From positions 19,215,919-19,275,918 of the forward strand of contig NC_087076.1 of NCBI RefSeq assembly GCF_026151205.1: DNA of 60,000 nucleotides. The letters run 5' to 3'. Below the pieces are notes generated by a model, which worked only from the letters and a program-made list of their open reading frames with translations, was not told the origin of the DNA and did not search any database. The DNA comes from Bolinopsis microptera. Taxonomy: Eukaryota > Ctenophora > Tentaculata > Lobata > Bolinopsidae. Shown here piece after piece: positions 10,701-20,869 of this stretch (position 1 is its first letter; the number at the start of each line of letters is the position of its first letter). The position numbers and the translations under genes are program-made.

Positions 10701-13700
10701 CCCTCTACTGCTGACAAGGTGTGGCGTATAGCCAGAACTGCAGGTGTCAGAGTAGTGATACACTGTAACGAGGTAGAGGTGCTCAGCATACTGCTCTCTG
10801 ATTCAACGTGTGATGAAACAAGGTGGAGCGTGTTCTGGAACAGGGACGTGGCAAAGATAGAGTTCTCTAACTCCGACACAGCATCTGATTACCACGGACC
10901 ACAACCAGGTGACTAATAACAACAAGCATTGGTTTAACAAAGTAACAATAACTTGGTAATTATTGTCGTAATTATCACACAACCAAATTAATCAGGTCAA
11001 CGTGATTCAATATGATATATCTGCAGTGAGCTGCACGGGACTGAAGGCTGAGTGGAGGACTACGATCAGGACAACGACACAGTTCCCAGTAGTTCCAGAA
11101 ACTGTGGTGGAAGTGAATTGTGTTGAATCCAGAGCTCTCAATAAAGGGAGCAGTGAGGTGACCTGCATCTCAGGAACGGAATTTCGTTTCGAATCCGATG
11201 AACCCGAGTGTATACATCCAGGTATTGAAACAGTAAACATGCTAAATAACCATAGCATTACCATAAAAGGATAACTTAAAGGATAACTTAACAAAAAAGC
11301 GAGATGACTCGGACCGAACATTTTCGAAGTCAAAAAATTTACAAAGTTATCTTGGAAACAACTTTTGTTTAAATTTCAGGTTAGCTTGATCATTATGAGC
11401 CATAAATATTTTTTCGAAGCCGACCATTTGATACACATTTTTTCGAATGTAGGTACGGACTATTTTCGGCTCATAATTATCAGGGTAGCATGAAACATGA
11501 ACAAAAGTGGTTTCCAGAAAAATTCTGAAAGATTTCGACTGAGAAAATTTTCTGTTGAGTCATTCTCGATACGTACCTCTGAAGGCAGGGTAGAAGGGGA
11601 CTTCGAAACCGAAAAAACATTTTAGGCTCATATTAATCAGTGTAGCATAAAACATGGACTGAAGTACCTTAATTCGTTTAATTCCAGAGCCGTGTGGAGA
11701 AGGACCTCTGAAGTCAATTAAATGTTTCAATCTTATCGTTCCTTTTTTACATAAAACAAGCGTCATGTATTGGCCTTAATTTATTTCGACCGAGGTGGTT
11801 TTATTCGAAAAAAATTAAATACTTTGGTTGTAATGGACGGGATGATGATTACCTTAGTCAGAAACGGACTCATAGATCTTTGAAGAACAGATCCGTGAGA
11901 CACCACTTTGCTACTTTCTGTTCGCTCAACCACTTGCCCCGTACTTTAACTGCTCATTAGAGATATCGTCAATCCCAAGACTTTTGTAGTTCTTCAATTG
12001 TTTGAGAGTAGGAGAATTTATGCTCAGAAAAGACCAATGGAATAGCTGGTCCAGTATGACGAAATAAAAAATTGGTCAAGGAATAATAACTTTAGGTCCT
12101 GCAATTTGGACCCCCGAGTGATGTCAAAATCATAAAATTGATAACTACTTAGACTCACATTCAAAATAAATAAAAAATAATGAATATTATGAGATGTAAT
12201 AATACAATCGTTTCAGAAACATGCCCAGCTGGGCAGTATAAAACTTGCAGCATGATAACATGTGAACTGTGCCCTCCGGGAACGTTTAGAGCAGCTGAAA
12301 TGGATGCAACCAAGTGTGTCTCTTGTACGGGAAACATGATTAGTCCTATAGAGGGAACTATTTCCTGTAGACAATGTGATGATAACATATTGGCAAACTC
12401 AGATAAAACTCAATGTGGTATGTAAGGAATAATATAGAAAGTGTTTATCACGGTTTAAGTCGTCAAAATAGTAGTTTCGTCTTAGATTTAGATTTTCAGA
12501 TTAGTATTAAACGTATGTTCTAAGTTTTTGTTATCAGTACTAAAGCAATTTGGCAACTGAACTTTATTGAAATAGTTAATTCAACTGACGGATGGGCTTT
12601 TGAATAACTATGATGTGTAAAAAGTGCAAAGCTTATAAGCTATGCAACTAAAATAAAAAGTCAATAATTTCAGATATCTGTGCACCTGGGTGGTATTCTC
12701 GCAATGGAGGAAAAGAACCTAGCTGCCTGAGATGTGATCCCTCTGAATACCAACCATATCCTCAACAAACCCGATGTTTAATCTGCGCTGGATCTGTGAA
12801 TAGGGAAAAGACAGCTTGCTTGCCTGTAAGTGCCAATGTCAAGTGTGGGCCTACTTCCATCACACTACCGTGGTTGAATAAGGGATCACCTATAGAATTT
12901 GCAGAAACCTGGGCAGGAAACAGAAACTCAGTTAACTGCCCTGGAGATCCATACAAGAAACTTTACAAAGAGTGCACTGTAGAAGGATATTGGGATGATC
13001 ACACTGACACCGGTGAATGTGATTCCCCACTGTCATCTTGCTTGCAATCAGTACTTGAAGTTGAAAGTGACTTGAATGCAGACAAAGTACACGATCTCAA
13101 CAATAAACTGAACTGTGTTGCTGACGCGGGAGCAGAACTTATACTGTCCCCCAGAGACACTCATGAAATTGTTGATCTTCTTTCGAAATTAACCAAACAT
13201 CCTACTTCTGAGGTGAACGAGCTAAGTTTGGTCATGATAAGGTCAATGGAAAATTTGAGGAGGGGAGAATCTGAATTTTTGAAGGAATCGGAGAAATCAG
13301 AGATAATAAAGATTTTGGAAACTGTGTCCAAGTCCAATACAGAAGATAACATAATAACAACGGACTCGATTGTATTGCAATCAGTCACTCCGACCATGTC
13401 TAAAGAAAAACCTGCCATTAACCTGACAGCTCCTGAAACTGTCCCAGCAGACGATCTTCCCATCATGCTAGATTTCGGAAACCAACGAGGACTAAAAATA
13501 AATGTGGCGGTCATGGATGAATCCTATAAAAAAATGCTGCCGAAACCAACAACTCCAAATAGCACTTTGGGCTCTCCAATAGTCTCAATCAACTTTTTAG
13601 ACAGTGAAATAATGGACGGCTACAACTTTTCACTGGTCTTCCAGCAAAAGAAGGATTCGACTATCTCTGGGGATAACATCAAAAGAACATGTGTATATCT

Positions 13701-14937
13701 TGACGTAGTAACGGATGAATGGCTGACTGAGGGTTGCACAACTATTCTAAATGAAGACAAAACCTGCATGTGCACCTGTACTCATACAACAAGCTTTGCA
13801 GTGTTGCTAAGTCCAACAGAAGTGACAGATCCAGCCCAGGATATCTTCAGCTACTTTATGTCTGCAGTAAACCTTATCTTCCTGTTCCTGACTCTTGGCC
13901 TGATTCTTCCGTTCAAGAAGCTGCGACAGAAGCAGGCCACTCTGATCCAACTCAATCTTATACTGGCTCTGATATTGGCTAACCTGTCCTTTACCTCCCT
14001 TTCTGCCTCTACCAAAATAACTGTGGACCAATCTGGGAACCCTCTATTGTCATTAAACAAAGGATGTGTTGCAGGTGTGATCATTACCCAATACTTCTTT
14101 CTGTCTGCTCTTTGTTGGATGGGATGCTGTGCTTGGAACTTCTTTGGAAAGATAGTTAATGCTATAAAGACCTTCGGAAATAAAGACAAGTTTTTCTTCC
14201 ACAAGTGTGTAGCTGTAAGTTGGTTACTACCACTGATATTTCCAGTTGCAGCCTTCTTGACGTCACTCACACTGAATAAGGATGACTACTCTACACCTTA
14301 TGTTGGGGCAACAAGAAAGAATGACACCAGCTGCTGGGTTGAAGATCCTTGGAGGTATGTTGGGTTCATGGTGCCTGCATACACAATTCTTCTCTTCAAC
14401 TGTGTCTGCTTTGGAATGATAGCTAGAGTAATTATCCGAGCAGCAAAGTCTGGAAGTGGAATTTCTAGTATAGAAAAAACAGCTAAAGCATTGATGATGG
14501 TTGCAGTCTCAATTGGGTGTCCTTGGATTGTGATTGCCCTTGCAGTTGGTCCTGGAGCTGTGTTCATGCAGTACTTGTTCATTCTTCTAACAGGACTACA
14601 AGGACCTCTCCTTTTTACTGCTTTGGTCGTGTTCCAAGAAGATGTCAAAGACAACACACTTGCTTTATTGGGAATAAAACAGTCTAAGAAAGAGGAGGGG
14701 AAAAAGAATGTCAGCATTACTCAGGCTTCTGTTGTCAATTCTAATGCTTATGCAAATTCTTCTCAAGGAGCTGAAGCAGCTGTTGCCGAGAAAAAAGATG
14801 GAAGAAAAGAGGAAGATATAATATATGAAGATGTCGAAGAATGTGAGATAGCAAGGATAGAGAAAGGATCTGACGAGATTGAATCGGAGGAGAAAGAAAA
14901 CCAGGATGATGGAAAAAACTCCCCAAATCTAGTATAA
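4669..14937 (+). CDS. Adhesion G-protein-coupled receptor gene, 8 coding exons
   Basis: Coding exons, all joined in phase 1: 4669-4735, 7614-8045, 8255-8701, 8970-9164, 10477-10908, 11027-11221, 12217-12417 and 12674-14937 (about 1,410 residues if all are used). Each has a consensus acceptor and donor, and each internal exon is 3n long, so any can be skipped without frameshift. Order: signal peptide, unnamed module A, module B, sushi-like domain, module C, second sushi-like domain, GCC2/GCC3 (ephrin-receptor-like) cysteine repeats, a long stalk with GAIN features, GPS, seven membrane helices, and a cytoplasmic tail rich in Glu/Asp. Family knowledge: such receptors sit at the plasma membrane, self-cleave at the GPS and signal by a tethered peptide. 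The ligand is unknown. Whether modules A, B and C occur in one transcript is inferred, not shown. Confidence 0.85.
5021..6140 (+). repeat. Direct repeats of about 135 bp flanking a hexamer array
   Basis: The segment 5,026-5,160 (starting AACCCAATCATCGTCTACTC) recurs almost unchanged at 6,003-6,140, on the far side of the (GGGAGA)n array. The segment before it (4,790-5,025) has a weakly protein-like frame with stops that I cannot identify. Confidence 0.85.
5204..5877 (+). repeat. (GGGAGA)n microsatellite, about 670 bp
   Basis: An uninterrupted perfect purine hexamer array of about 112 units. The plus strand is all purine and the minus strand all pyrimidine, so it could form triplex or other non-B DNA. 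Perfect arrays of this length are often mis-sized in assemblies. Confidence 0.98.
5878..6560 (+). repeat. AACGTT-rich repeat, about 200-270 bp period, three copies
   Basis: Copies begin at about 5,878, 6,143 and 6,345. Each contains CGTTGTACCAAATACGTTAC and the phrase TTTCCAACGTTGGTGATGC, and is studded with the palindrome AACGTT. 6,561-7,157 holds no gene that I can see. Confidence 0.85.
7228..7322 (+). repeat. 45-bp tandem duplication
   Basis: Two copies of a unit beginning CAGTAGATCGATTTTTTCAG. The second large duplication copy, at about 9,999, has only one. Confidence 0.9.
7614..8045 (+). CDS. Exon 2: unnamed extracellular module, copy A
   Basis: An in-phase 1-1 exon of 144 codons. Landmarks: [52 protein letters not shown], and a DTASDYYG ending, with conserved Cys in the GC, HCN and STC positions. 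It reads as a beta-rich secreted domain. I cannot attach a family name. I considered farnesoic-acid methyltransferase-like (Methyltransf_FA) and found no convincing match. Confidence 0.8.
8255..8701 (+). CDS. Exon 3: unnamed extracellular module, copy B
   Basis: Same module and same 1-1 phase, 149 codons. It keeps the [32 protein letters not shown] and DTASDYYR blocks but has diverged elsewhere, with a longer [12 protein letters not shown] stretch. It is missing from the second segmental copy. A repeated intron block, ACAACAGTCATAGTATGGTC, precedes modules A, B and C. Confidence 0.8.
8970..9164 (+). CDS. Exon 4: sushi/CCP-like domain, copy 1
   Basis: A 65-codon 1-1 exon with the CCP pattern: SC near the start, [14 protein letters not shown], then GSSEVTC, then a final PEC. 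The tryptophan usual near the end of a sushi domain is replaced by Phe ([12 protein letters not shown]). 9,165-10,476 is intron with no coding signal beyond the duplication. Confidence 0.7.
10477..10908 (+). CDS. Exon 5: unnamed extracellular module, copy C
   Basis: Almost identical to copy A at DNA and protein level, with only a handful of residue changes (for example RIART for RITRT, DYHG for DYYG). This places it in the recent segmental duplication. Phase 1-1, so its inclusion extends the ectodomain without frameshift. Confidence 0.8.
11027..11221 (+). CDS. Exon 6: sushi/CCP-like domain, copy 2
   Basis: Near-identical to the exon at 8,970-9,164 (for example GTVVEVNC becomes ETVVEVNC). Same phase. 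11,222-12,216 is intron; nothing else is seen in it. Confidence 0.7.
12217..12417 (+). CDS. Exon 7: GCC2/GCC3 (ephrin-receptor-like) cysteine repeat
   Basis: A 67-codon 1-1 exon with the [29 protein letters not shown] spacing of the GCC2/GCC3 or TNFR-like cysteine-rich family. The following exon starts with another such unit ([10 protein letters not shown]). Confidence 0.85.
12674..14937 (+). CDS. Exon 8: GAIN/GPS and 7TM region of adhesion GPCR
   Basis: A single 754-codon exon. It begins with the end of the cysteine repeat, then a hormone-receptor-like cysteine segment ([10 protein letters not shown] to GEC), a GAIN-like helical and beta stalk, and a GPS at about 13,690-13,812 with the W...GC...C.CTHTTSF pattern. 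The HTT tripeptide fits the His-X-Thr/Ser autoproteolysis site. Seven hydrophobic segments run from about 13,850 to 14,660, followed by a tail with acidic clusters ([11 protein letters not shown]). Intron-less GPS-7TM exons are common in invertebrate adhesion GPCRs. The stop is TAA at 14,935-14,937. Confidence 0.92.
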
Positions 14938-15291
14938 CTATGAACTAAGAAACCAGTAATAATCTAAAAGGAAATGGTTTGCTGGTAGGACAGTAAACTT
15001 CATAGCTTAAGTGTGGTGAGTGAATCAGACAATTTTCGTCTACAGCAGATTCTTAGAACTTATTATAAGTATTTATAATTATAGTTGGAGTAGCCCAAAA
15101 TCTGCCTCTGTTTTTAAGCCACTTGTAAAATGTAAAAGCAGTCTGTAGAGTGTAGACAATTATAGACATTGTGAAACATTTTTGGATTATTTAGTGCACA
15201 TATTAGCACATATTTTTGAACCCTGATATTGAACATGAAAATCAATTTATATTAAGAAAACATTAATATTAATGCATTACAGTTTGTATAG
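14938..15291. other. 3' flank of adhesion GPCR; no gene
   Basis: AT-rich sequence, presumably 3' UTR. No clear polyadenylation signal in a convincing context. Confidence 0.5.
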
Positions 15292-15698
15292 TTCTTTTAT
15301 TCAAATGTTTAATTGTTTCTGAATAGACTCAGTGAAGACAGATTCTAATGGAAATAAATAGCTGAATAACGCATCGACATTTCTACGTCATACTCATATT
15401 CTAAAATAGTATTAATTCAATTATAACGATCAATATGTACATACAAAATTTGACGACGGAATTTATTTCAAACAAAATATATAACTGTAAAATAGTTATC
15501 CACTGTAAAATAGTTTTTAACGAAATCAGAGCAAATATGAACATAAAAATGACAAAATTTTATCAAATAGGGCTCATCTGAAAATTAACGAATAGCGTGA
15601 CGTCAGACGTGTACAGGAGATAAAAGATTAAAAGAGATAAAAGAAATTAAGCGACAGCAGAGAAGTGAAATTTAAACGAAAATATTACTATTTACACG

Positions 15699-16080
15699 TC
15701 ACTCAACTAAAAACTGTGTTAGATTGTTCAACTCTGTTTTGTTGTTGAGTGTTGGTTTCTTTTCAACTAAAAATCGGGCTTCTTCAATCTTTCTGTTGAT
15801 GAGTGATGTTCCTCTGTCTACGATTTGAAGTTTTAGCTTTGGGGGGCCTTTGTGCTGAGGGTGACTTTCCCTGTAGTGCTTTGATAGTGGCTTATCTTCG
15901 TAAGATTTTGCTGTTGGGTTTGCTGCACTACGGTAATGCTCGTCGAACCTGCACTTGAGTGGTCTGTATGTTTCCCCACCATAGTTCTCGGTGCAATTGT
16001 CTACTTCGAAAGTGATGTGATAGACGGTGTTTGTTGTGGTGCATTCTCCATCGGTTAAATCTGCGCATGTTCTGCAGTGT
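15699..16080 (-). pseudogene. GIY-YIG endonuclease domain of Penelope-like element
   Basis: The frame reads a C-x2-C region (LHCRTC), then VYHITFEVDNC, YGGETYRPLKCRFDEHY and a KHYRESHP block. Allowing for the Penelope version, YHI and YGGET are the GIY-YIG core and R..EH the following catalytic region. It ends at TGA (15,699-15,701). Confidence 0.75.
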
Positions 16081-16449
16081 AGCCGTTGTTAATGAGAAGT
16101 TGATCTATCATCTTTTCGGAGTACTTCTCTTTTTCTCTGTTGTTAGAGACTGCCTCTGCGGTGTTGTACATACTCTCAACAGTAGCAGTTGCATTCTTTG
16201 TACGTGTTGTATGATGAGAGTTTCAGTTGTAGTGGAGGGTGAGTGGCTTTTTCTGTGGTTTTCTAATTCTATAGAGTCTAGAATGTATTATTCCATCTGA
16301 GTCGATCTTTATTTCCGTGTTGAGGAAGGGAACAAAGTTGTGCTGATTGTCAGGGTAGTCTACAGTTAGTTTGATAAGTTTGTCAGGGTCTTGTTGTTCG
16401 ATGAGATTGCAAAGTTGCTGAGCTTTTCGTCTGTTGGTGGTGGCTCCGT

Positions 16450-17215
16450 TTAGATCGTCGTAAACCTGCTGTAGGTGGGCAGTGTTATCCTCAGGTCAAC
16501 GCAGATGGAAAGTTTTTCCAGTTTCCACATCTTGACAGTAGCTAGTATAGGTGCAGGGTTGGTTCCCATGAACAATCCAAGAAGCTGTAGATAGACTTGA
16601 TTGTTGTAGACAAAATATGACTTTCCTAGGGTAGTACTAGTAGGGTTGTCTCTAGTAGTTCTTGTAAATCAGAGAGATGGAGACCGTATGTACTGATTGA
16701 CTGTCTATTTTCTTTAGCAAATTCCATGACATCTTCTATTGCTTGATGTTGGTGTATAAAGCTTCGACGTCTGCTGTGAAGAAAGTAAGACTCTTCAGAT
16801 CATTTGGTGTGTTTCTTTTAATCCTTTGAAGAAAATCGTGAATGTTTTTCAAATGTGAAGGTACTAGATTCATCAGAGGAGATAGAATGTGACAGACAAA
16901 GCAAAAGATTTTGTGAAAAGGGGAGTTGCAGCCTGAAACAATAGGTATAGTTTTCATTGTGTCAGGGTTAAGGGTCTTGATCTGCTCACTTGTGTACTTG
17001 TGGGTTTTAAGCATCACTCTTGCAGTAGCGAGGGTGGTGTGATAACTCATTAACAGGTTAGTGACATCTTGAGGAAGATTACGACTCTTGGCAATGTTCT
17101 TGAATGTTGACTTAACATCGTCTTCTAGAGTTTTAGTTAACTTGTGTATGTACTTTTGTTTGCCCAGTTTATCCTGTAGGTGTTGAAGACCTTCAAATTT
17201 CCGTCGCTGACAAAA
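16450..17215 (-). pseudogene. Penelope-like reverse transcriptase, broken
   Basis: The best open part is 16,736-17,050: MLKTHK, IPIVSGCNSP and a TADVEALYTNI catalytic box, the hallmark blocks of Penelope-like RTs. After a stop the frame resumes with GLFMGTNPAPILA, another Penelope block. The downstream YxDD region is not recognisable and further stops follow, so the copy is inactive. Confidence 0.85.
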
Positions 17216-17612
17216 CAGCAGAGTTTTACAAGAAAACGTCTACAAGAAGATCGACATAGGAAAGTCACCCTCAGCACACTGGCCCCCCTAAGCTAAAACT
17301 TCAAATCGTAGACAGAGGAACATCACTCATCAACAGAAAGATTAAAGAAGCCCGATTTTTAGTTGAAATGAAACCAACACTCAACGACAAAACAGAGTTG
17401 AACAATCTAACACAGTTTTTAGTTAAGTGACGTGTAAATAGTAAATATTTTCGTTTAAATTTCACTTCTCTGCTGTCCATTAATTTCTTTTGTCTGATAT
17501 CTCTTTTAATCTTTTATCTCCTGTACACGTCACGCTATTCGTTAATTTTCAGATAAGCCCTATTTGATAAAATTTTGTCAGTTTTATGTTCATATTTGCT
17601 CTGATTTCTAGG
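17216..17612 (+). mobile_element. Penelope-like 3'-end fragment, inverted relative to its neighbour
   Basis: A plus-strand copy of the last endonuclease codons and the 3' UTR. The two copies face each other, so 15,550-15,900 and 17,260-17,610 form an inverted repeat of about 340 bases with a 1.4 kb loop. Confidence 0.8.
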
Positions 17613-18205
17613 CCCTGTCGTGATGTCATGGATCGCTTAGGTTCCACCAGTCCTCATAATTTTGCGGCCTCTATGTATCGTCATCTCGCACAACTCTTTA
17701 AGAATCTTGTGAATTTGGCATGTGAAAATTTGCAGCCTTCCAGACATTGATTGGGTTAACGAGGTGTCGTACGTCACCTCAAGATCGGATGACAGGGGGC
17801 TGACCAGGCCCCAGAACCCAATCGATTGGGTCTGAGGTCACGTGATTATGAGCCTGAAGTCACGTGACTATAACCTTGAACGTGAGTAATTATAGAAAGT
17901 GTTTTATTTACATTGTAGATAATGATCAAAAATCAAAATTGGTTAAACAACTTTGCATGTAGTTAAAATGTAATTTTCAGCGTTCACAAGCTTAAAAATT
18001 ATTGTGTTCGATTAACCGTTTAAAGGTTGATTAGTGCGATTAAATTTGATAAAATTCCTATATTCTTCGGCGTTTAAAAAAATTCCGAATCTTATGGAAG
18101 TAAGAATTTCCAATGTGTCTTATCGAAAGTGAATGAGAGAAACACTTGTGGCAATTTTATTTACTGATGTTCTTATTTGTGAAGCTATCCTCGATACATA
18201 TGCTG
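17613..18205. other. No gene seen
   Basis: Intergenic sequence. It contains two GTCACGTGA-type E-box palindromes at about 17,837-17,868. Confidence 0.5.
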
Positions 18206-19392
18206 TTACAACCCAGGAAACCCTACCGGCTGGGGTATATCTCCAAAAATAAAATAGATAGAACCTTCCGGTTTTCAACAAAATTTCCGTCTCGTAAATT
18301 TAAAGTTAGCTCCCCAGGAGCCAAATTTGGGACAACTTAGATTTTGAATTAAACCGAAAAGTTTGATTTTGGGCTGTATAAAATATCAAAGATTTTAAAC
18401 TTTGCAAAGTAATGTCGTTGTCATGACTACTAGGCTAAATGCAGCGTGCGAAAGGTGAACTTGACTTGACGCGCGACGACAAACGTGCTGTTGAAAATCT
18501 ATCACCTCTAGCGAGCCCAGCAGGCGGTAAGGTTTTCTGGGTAGGCAAGAGAGCTGAGAGTTCATAGTTCAGCTGCAAAAGAAAGCAGAAGGAAGGGGAG
18601 AAGTTGAAGGGGGGGGGGGGAGTTGCAGGGAGGTAGGGGGATGTTTTGCGATATAAGACTTATAATTTCGGCGGAAAATGTATGAAGTTTTAAAAGTCAA
18701 TTTTGAGGGCAAAGATCGCGTTTTTATCTACCCATCCAAAGGCCCCCTTTCTTGTTGGCAAAATTCTTTACTTTCTTTTGATATTTTAAAATTGAAATCT
18801 GACTTGATTGGTGGAGAGTTATGGTTTGTCAAAATGAACGTTTTAAAATAAAATGTAAAAGCGCAAATTCTTTTAAACGCGCGTAGGTTCGGCCCAGGAA
18901 ACCCTTGTCATACGTTGTATGACCCGCCGCGCACGAAGTGCGCGGCTCCCCCTGTAGCGTCGTCACTGTAGCGTCGTCACTATAGTGAAGCGACCGTGGG
19001 GGTCACCACGTGATACAAGGAAACCCTACAATACCGGCCCAGGAAACCCTACTATACCGGCTGGGGTATATCTCCAAAAGTAAAATAGATAGAACCTTCC
19101 GGTTTTCAACAAAATTTCCGTCTTTTAAATTTAAAGTTAGCTCCCCAGGAGCCAAATTTGGGACAACTTAAATTTTGAATTAAACCGAAAAGTTTGATTT
19201 TGGGCTAAATAAAAGATCACAGATTTTAAACTTTGCAAAGTAATGTCGTTGTCACTTGTCATGACTACTAGGCTAAATCGTAAATGCAGCGTGCGAAAGG
19301 TAAACTTGACTTGACGCGCGACGACAAACGTGCTGTTGAAAATCTATCACCTCTAGCGAGCCCAGCAGGCGGTAAGGTTTTTTGGGAAAGTG
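18206..19392 (+). repeat. Pair of about 340-bp direct repeats
   Basis: 18,206-18,545 and 19,036-19,392 are near-identical (both contain CCGGCTGGGGTATATCTCC and end in AGCAGGCGGTAAGG). About 490 bases lie between them, and a third partial start CCCAGGAAACCCT is at about 18,890. The arrangement could be LTR-like but no coding sequence, PBS or PPT is visible. Confidence 0.85.
18926..18946. other. Perfect GC-rich hairpin
   Basis: GCCGCGCA, loop CGAAG, TGCGCGGC. It lies beside a second palindrome, TCATACGTTGTATGA, and a repeated TGTAGCGTCGTCACT. Confidence 0.8.
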
Positions 19393-20593
19393 TGATAACT
19401 GTTTCAACAGCTGTTGATTGAAGAAGTCAACCCGTTAATTTGCTTTACGAATTAACAAAGCAACGATCTCGTTGCAAAGTAAGAATGATAGTTTGCGCGG
19501 CGCGTCGAAACCCTCAAATTTTGCAGCACAAATGACCATCATCAATTATTTTTAACGTAGAAGAACAAAGAATATTTCAAAATTTGCTAGCTTTAAACAT
19601 GCAGCAAACATTTATTTTGTATTTTGTAAATCGGTGGTCTGGAAGTGGAGTTATGGTTTAATTTGATTCACGATGTCAATCCTTCGCATCTCGCCGATCT
19701 GCACATGCGAGAAGATGCGCGGCGCGGCCCAGTAGTGCATCGCGCTACAATGGTTTAATGAAAACTTTTGGTTTAACAGTAAACACTGTTTGTATTATCA
19801 TGATATCATTATCAGAAATAACGAAAAGATGTGACAGTTGGCACTCAAGTGTACCTCTTATTACAGAAAAGAATAAACGGGAAAACTTTTTCCGGCCTGC
19901 TGTCGGCGCGCGCACGATAAAAGGCATTTTATACAACGCAAGGACATATTCAATATTCGAATTTCAGCTACTGGTGGGACATATTCAAAATTTTCATTGC
20001 ATCAATATTTTTCCGGATATACTGATTCCAGTACTTTGCATGATGGTGACTCGTGTCACTCTCACCGACCTCACTGATTGATCACTGGTAAAAATATACT
20101 GGTTCCAAGAGGTTATTTATTAACTTGCATCTCCTGCTGCAGTAGTCATGGTGGGGGTTGTTCTTAATCAACTTTGAGTGTTTGAGGATGAGTAGTTGTC
20201 ATTGGGATAAGAGTTGCTTGGTTTCAGTAGTAGACATTGATGTTTGTAAGGCTAGTGGGTGGTTTTTGGGTAATTGTTAAATATTAGGACAAGAGTAATT
20301 GGTTGATTTTGTGATTGCAGATGTTATTGATAACCAACCATAAACTATTTATAGTTTCCTTACAAGGAACCCCTTGATTAATATGTGGACCATGGGTGGG
20401 CAATTAGTCAAGAAAAGATGTATATTTACTGACATCCAATTTTGTTCATTGTTTTTAATTGATTAATTATTGCTGATCTGCTGCGTGCTGTTGACCAGTT
20501 GGAACAGTGGCGTAACAAAGGGCCCTGCTGAGTCGCTGACCCTGCTGTGTGGGGGAGTGGGGTCATCTTGGGGGGCAAAATCGTCGTTTGAAT

Positions 20594-20631
<38 letters not shown>

Positions 20632-20861
20632 ACAAAACTGCAGGTAGAACTATTGGACACATAGAATGAAGAGTTGAAATAACTTCAAACACACCAAATC
20701 AAACCGTGTCATTTGGGTACAAGATGGGTGTTTTGGGGGTTGTGGATGTTTTCAGGGCTGTGGTAGATTTTATTCATAAAAAAATATTTCAAAAGCGAAG
20801 CTAATTGTGGGTGCTTCACTTGTTACTAATTATTTTCTTATTGTCTTCCTCTTTCATTTAG
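19393..20861. other. Upstream region of the ABC transporter gene
   Basis: No supported exon. A promoter or 5' non-coding exon probably lies here, because the first coding exon begins with a splice acceptor (TTTCATTTAG at 20,852-20,861). Confidence 0.4.
20594..20639 (+). repeat. Run of 46 G
   Basis: A 46-base G homopolymer, G-quadruplex-prone and likely inexact in length. The poly-Pro and poly-Gly frames across it are artefacts. Confidence 0.97.
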
Positions 20862-20869
20862 GTGTTACA

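Larger units (their letters stand above)
7158..11999 (+). repeat. Tandem segmental duplication carrying receptor exons
   Basis: Copy 1 is 7,158-9,922 and copy 2 is 9,923-11,999. Both begin GGAAAAATTGGTCAGCCGAA and end at CTTTTGTAGTTCTTCAATT. Copy 1 holds modules A and B and the first sushi-like exon. Copy 2 holds module C and the second sushi-like exon; it lacks the equivalent of module B and its flanks. Introns as well as exons are nearly identical between copies, so the duplication is recent, whereas modules A and B differ much more and are an older pair. Confidence 0.92.
15292..17215 (-). mobile_element. Penelope-like retroelement, 5'-truncated and decayed
   Basis: On the minus strand, RT sequence is followed by a GIY-YIG endonuclease and a 3' UTR that ends near 15,292. 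This order (RT then C-terminal GIY-YIG) is diagnostic of endonuclease-positive Penelope-like elements. The frame is broken by stops and shifts. The 3' end recurs at 1,886-2,215 and 17,216-17,612 in the opposite orientation. Confidence 0.85.

Noticed and set aside
18206-19392. Complete small LTR retrotransposon
   Set aside because: The direct repeats lack evident TG...CA ends, a primer site and a purine tract, so it is reported only as repeats.
20426-20692. Poly-proline and poly-glycine frames
   Set aside because: Created by a 46-base G run of uncertain length.
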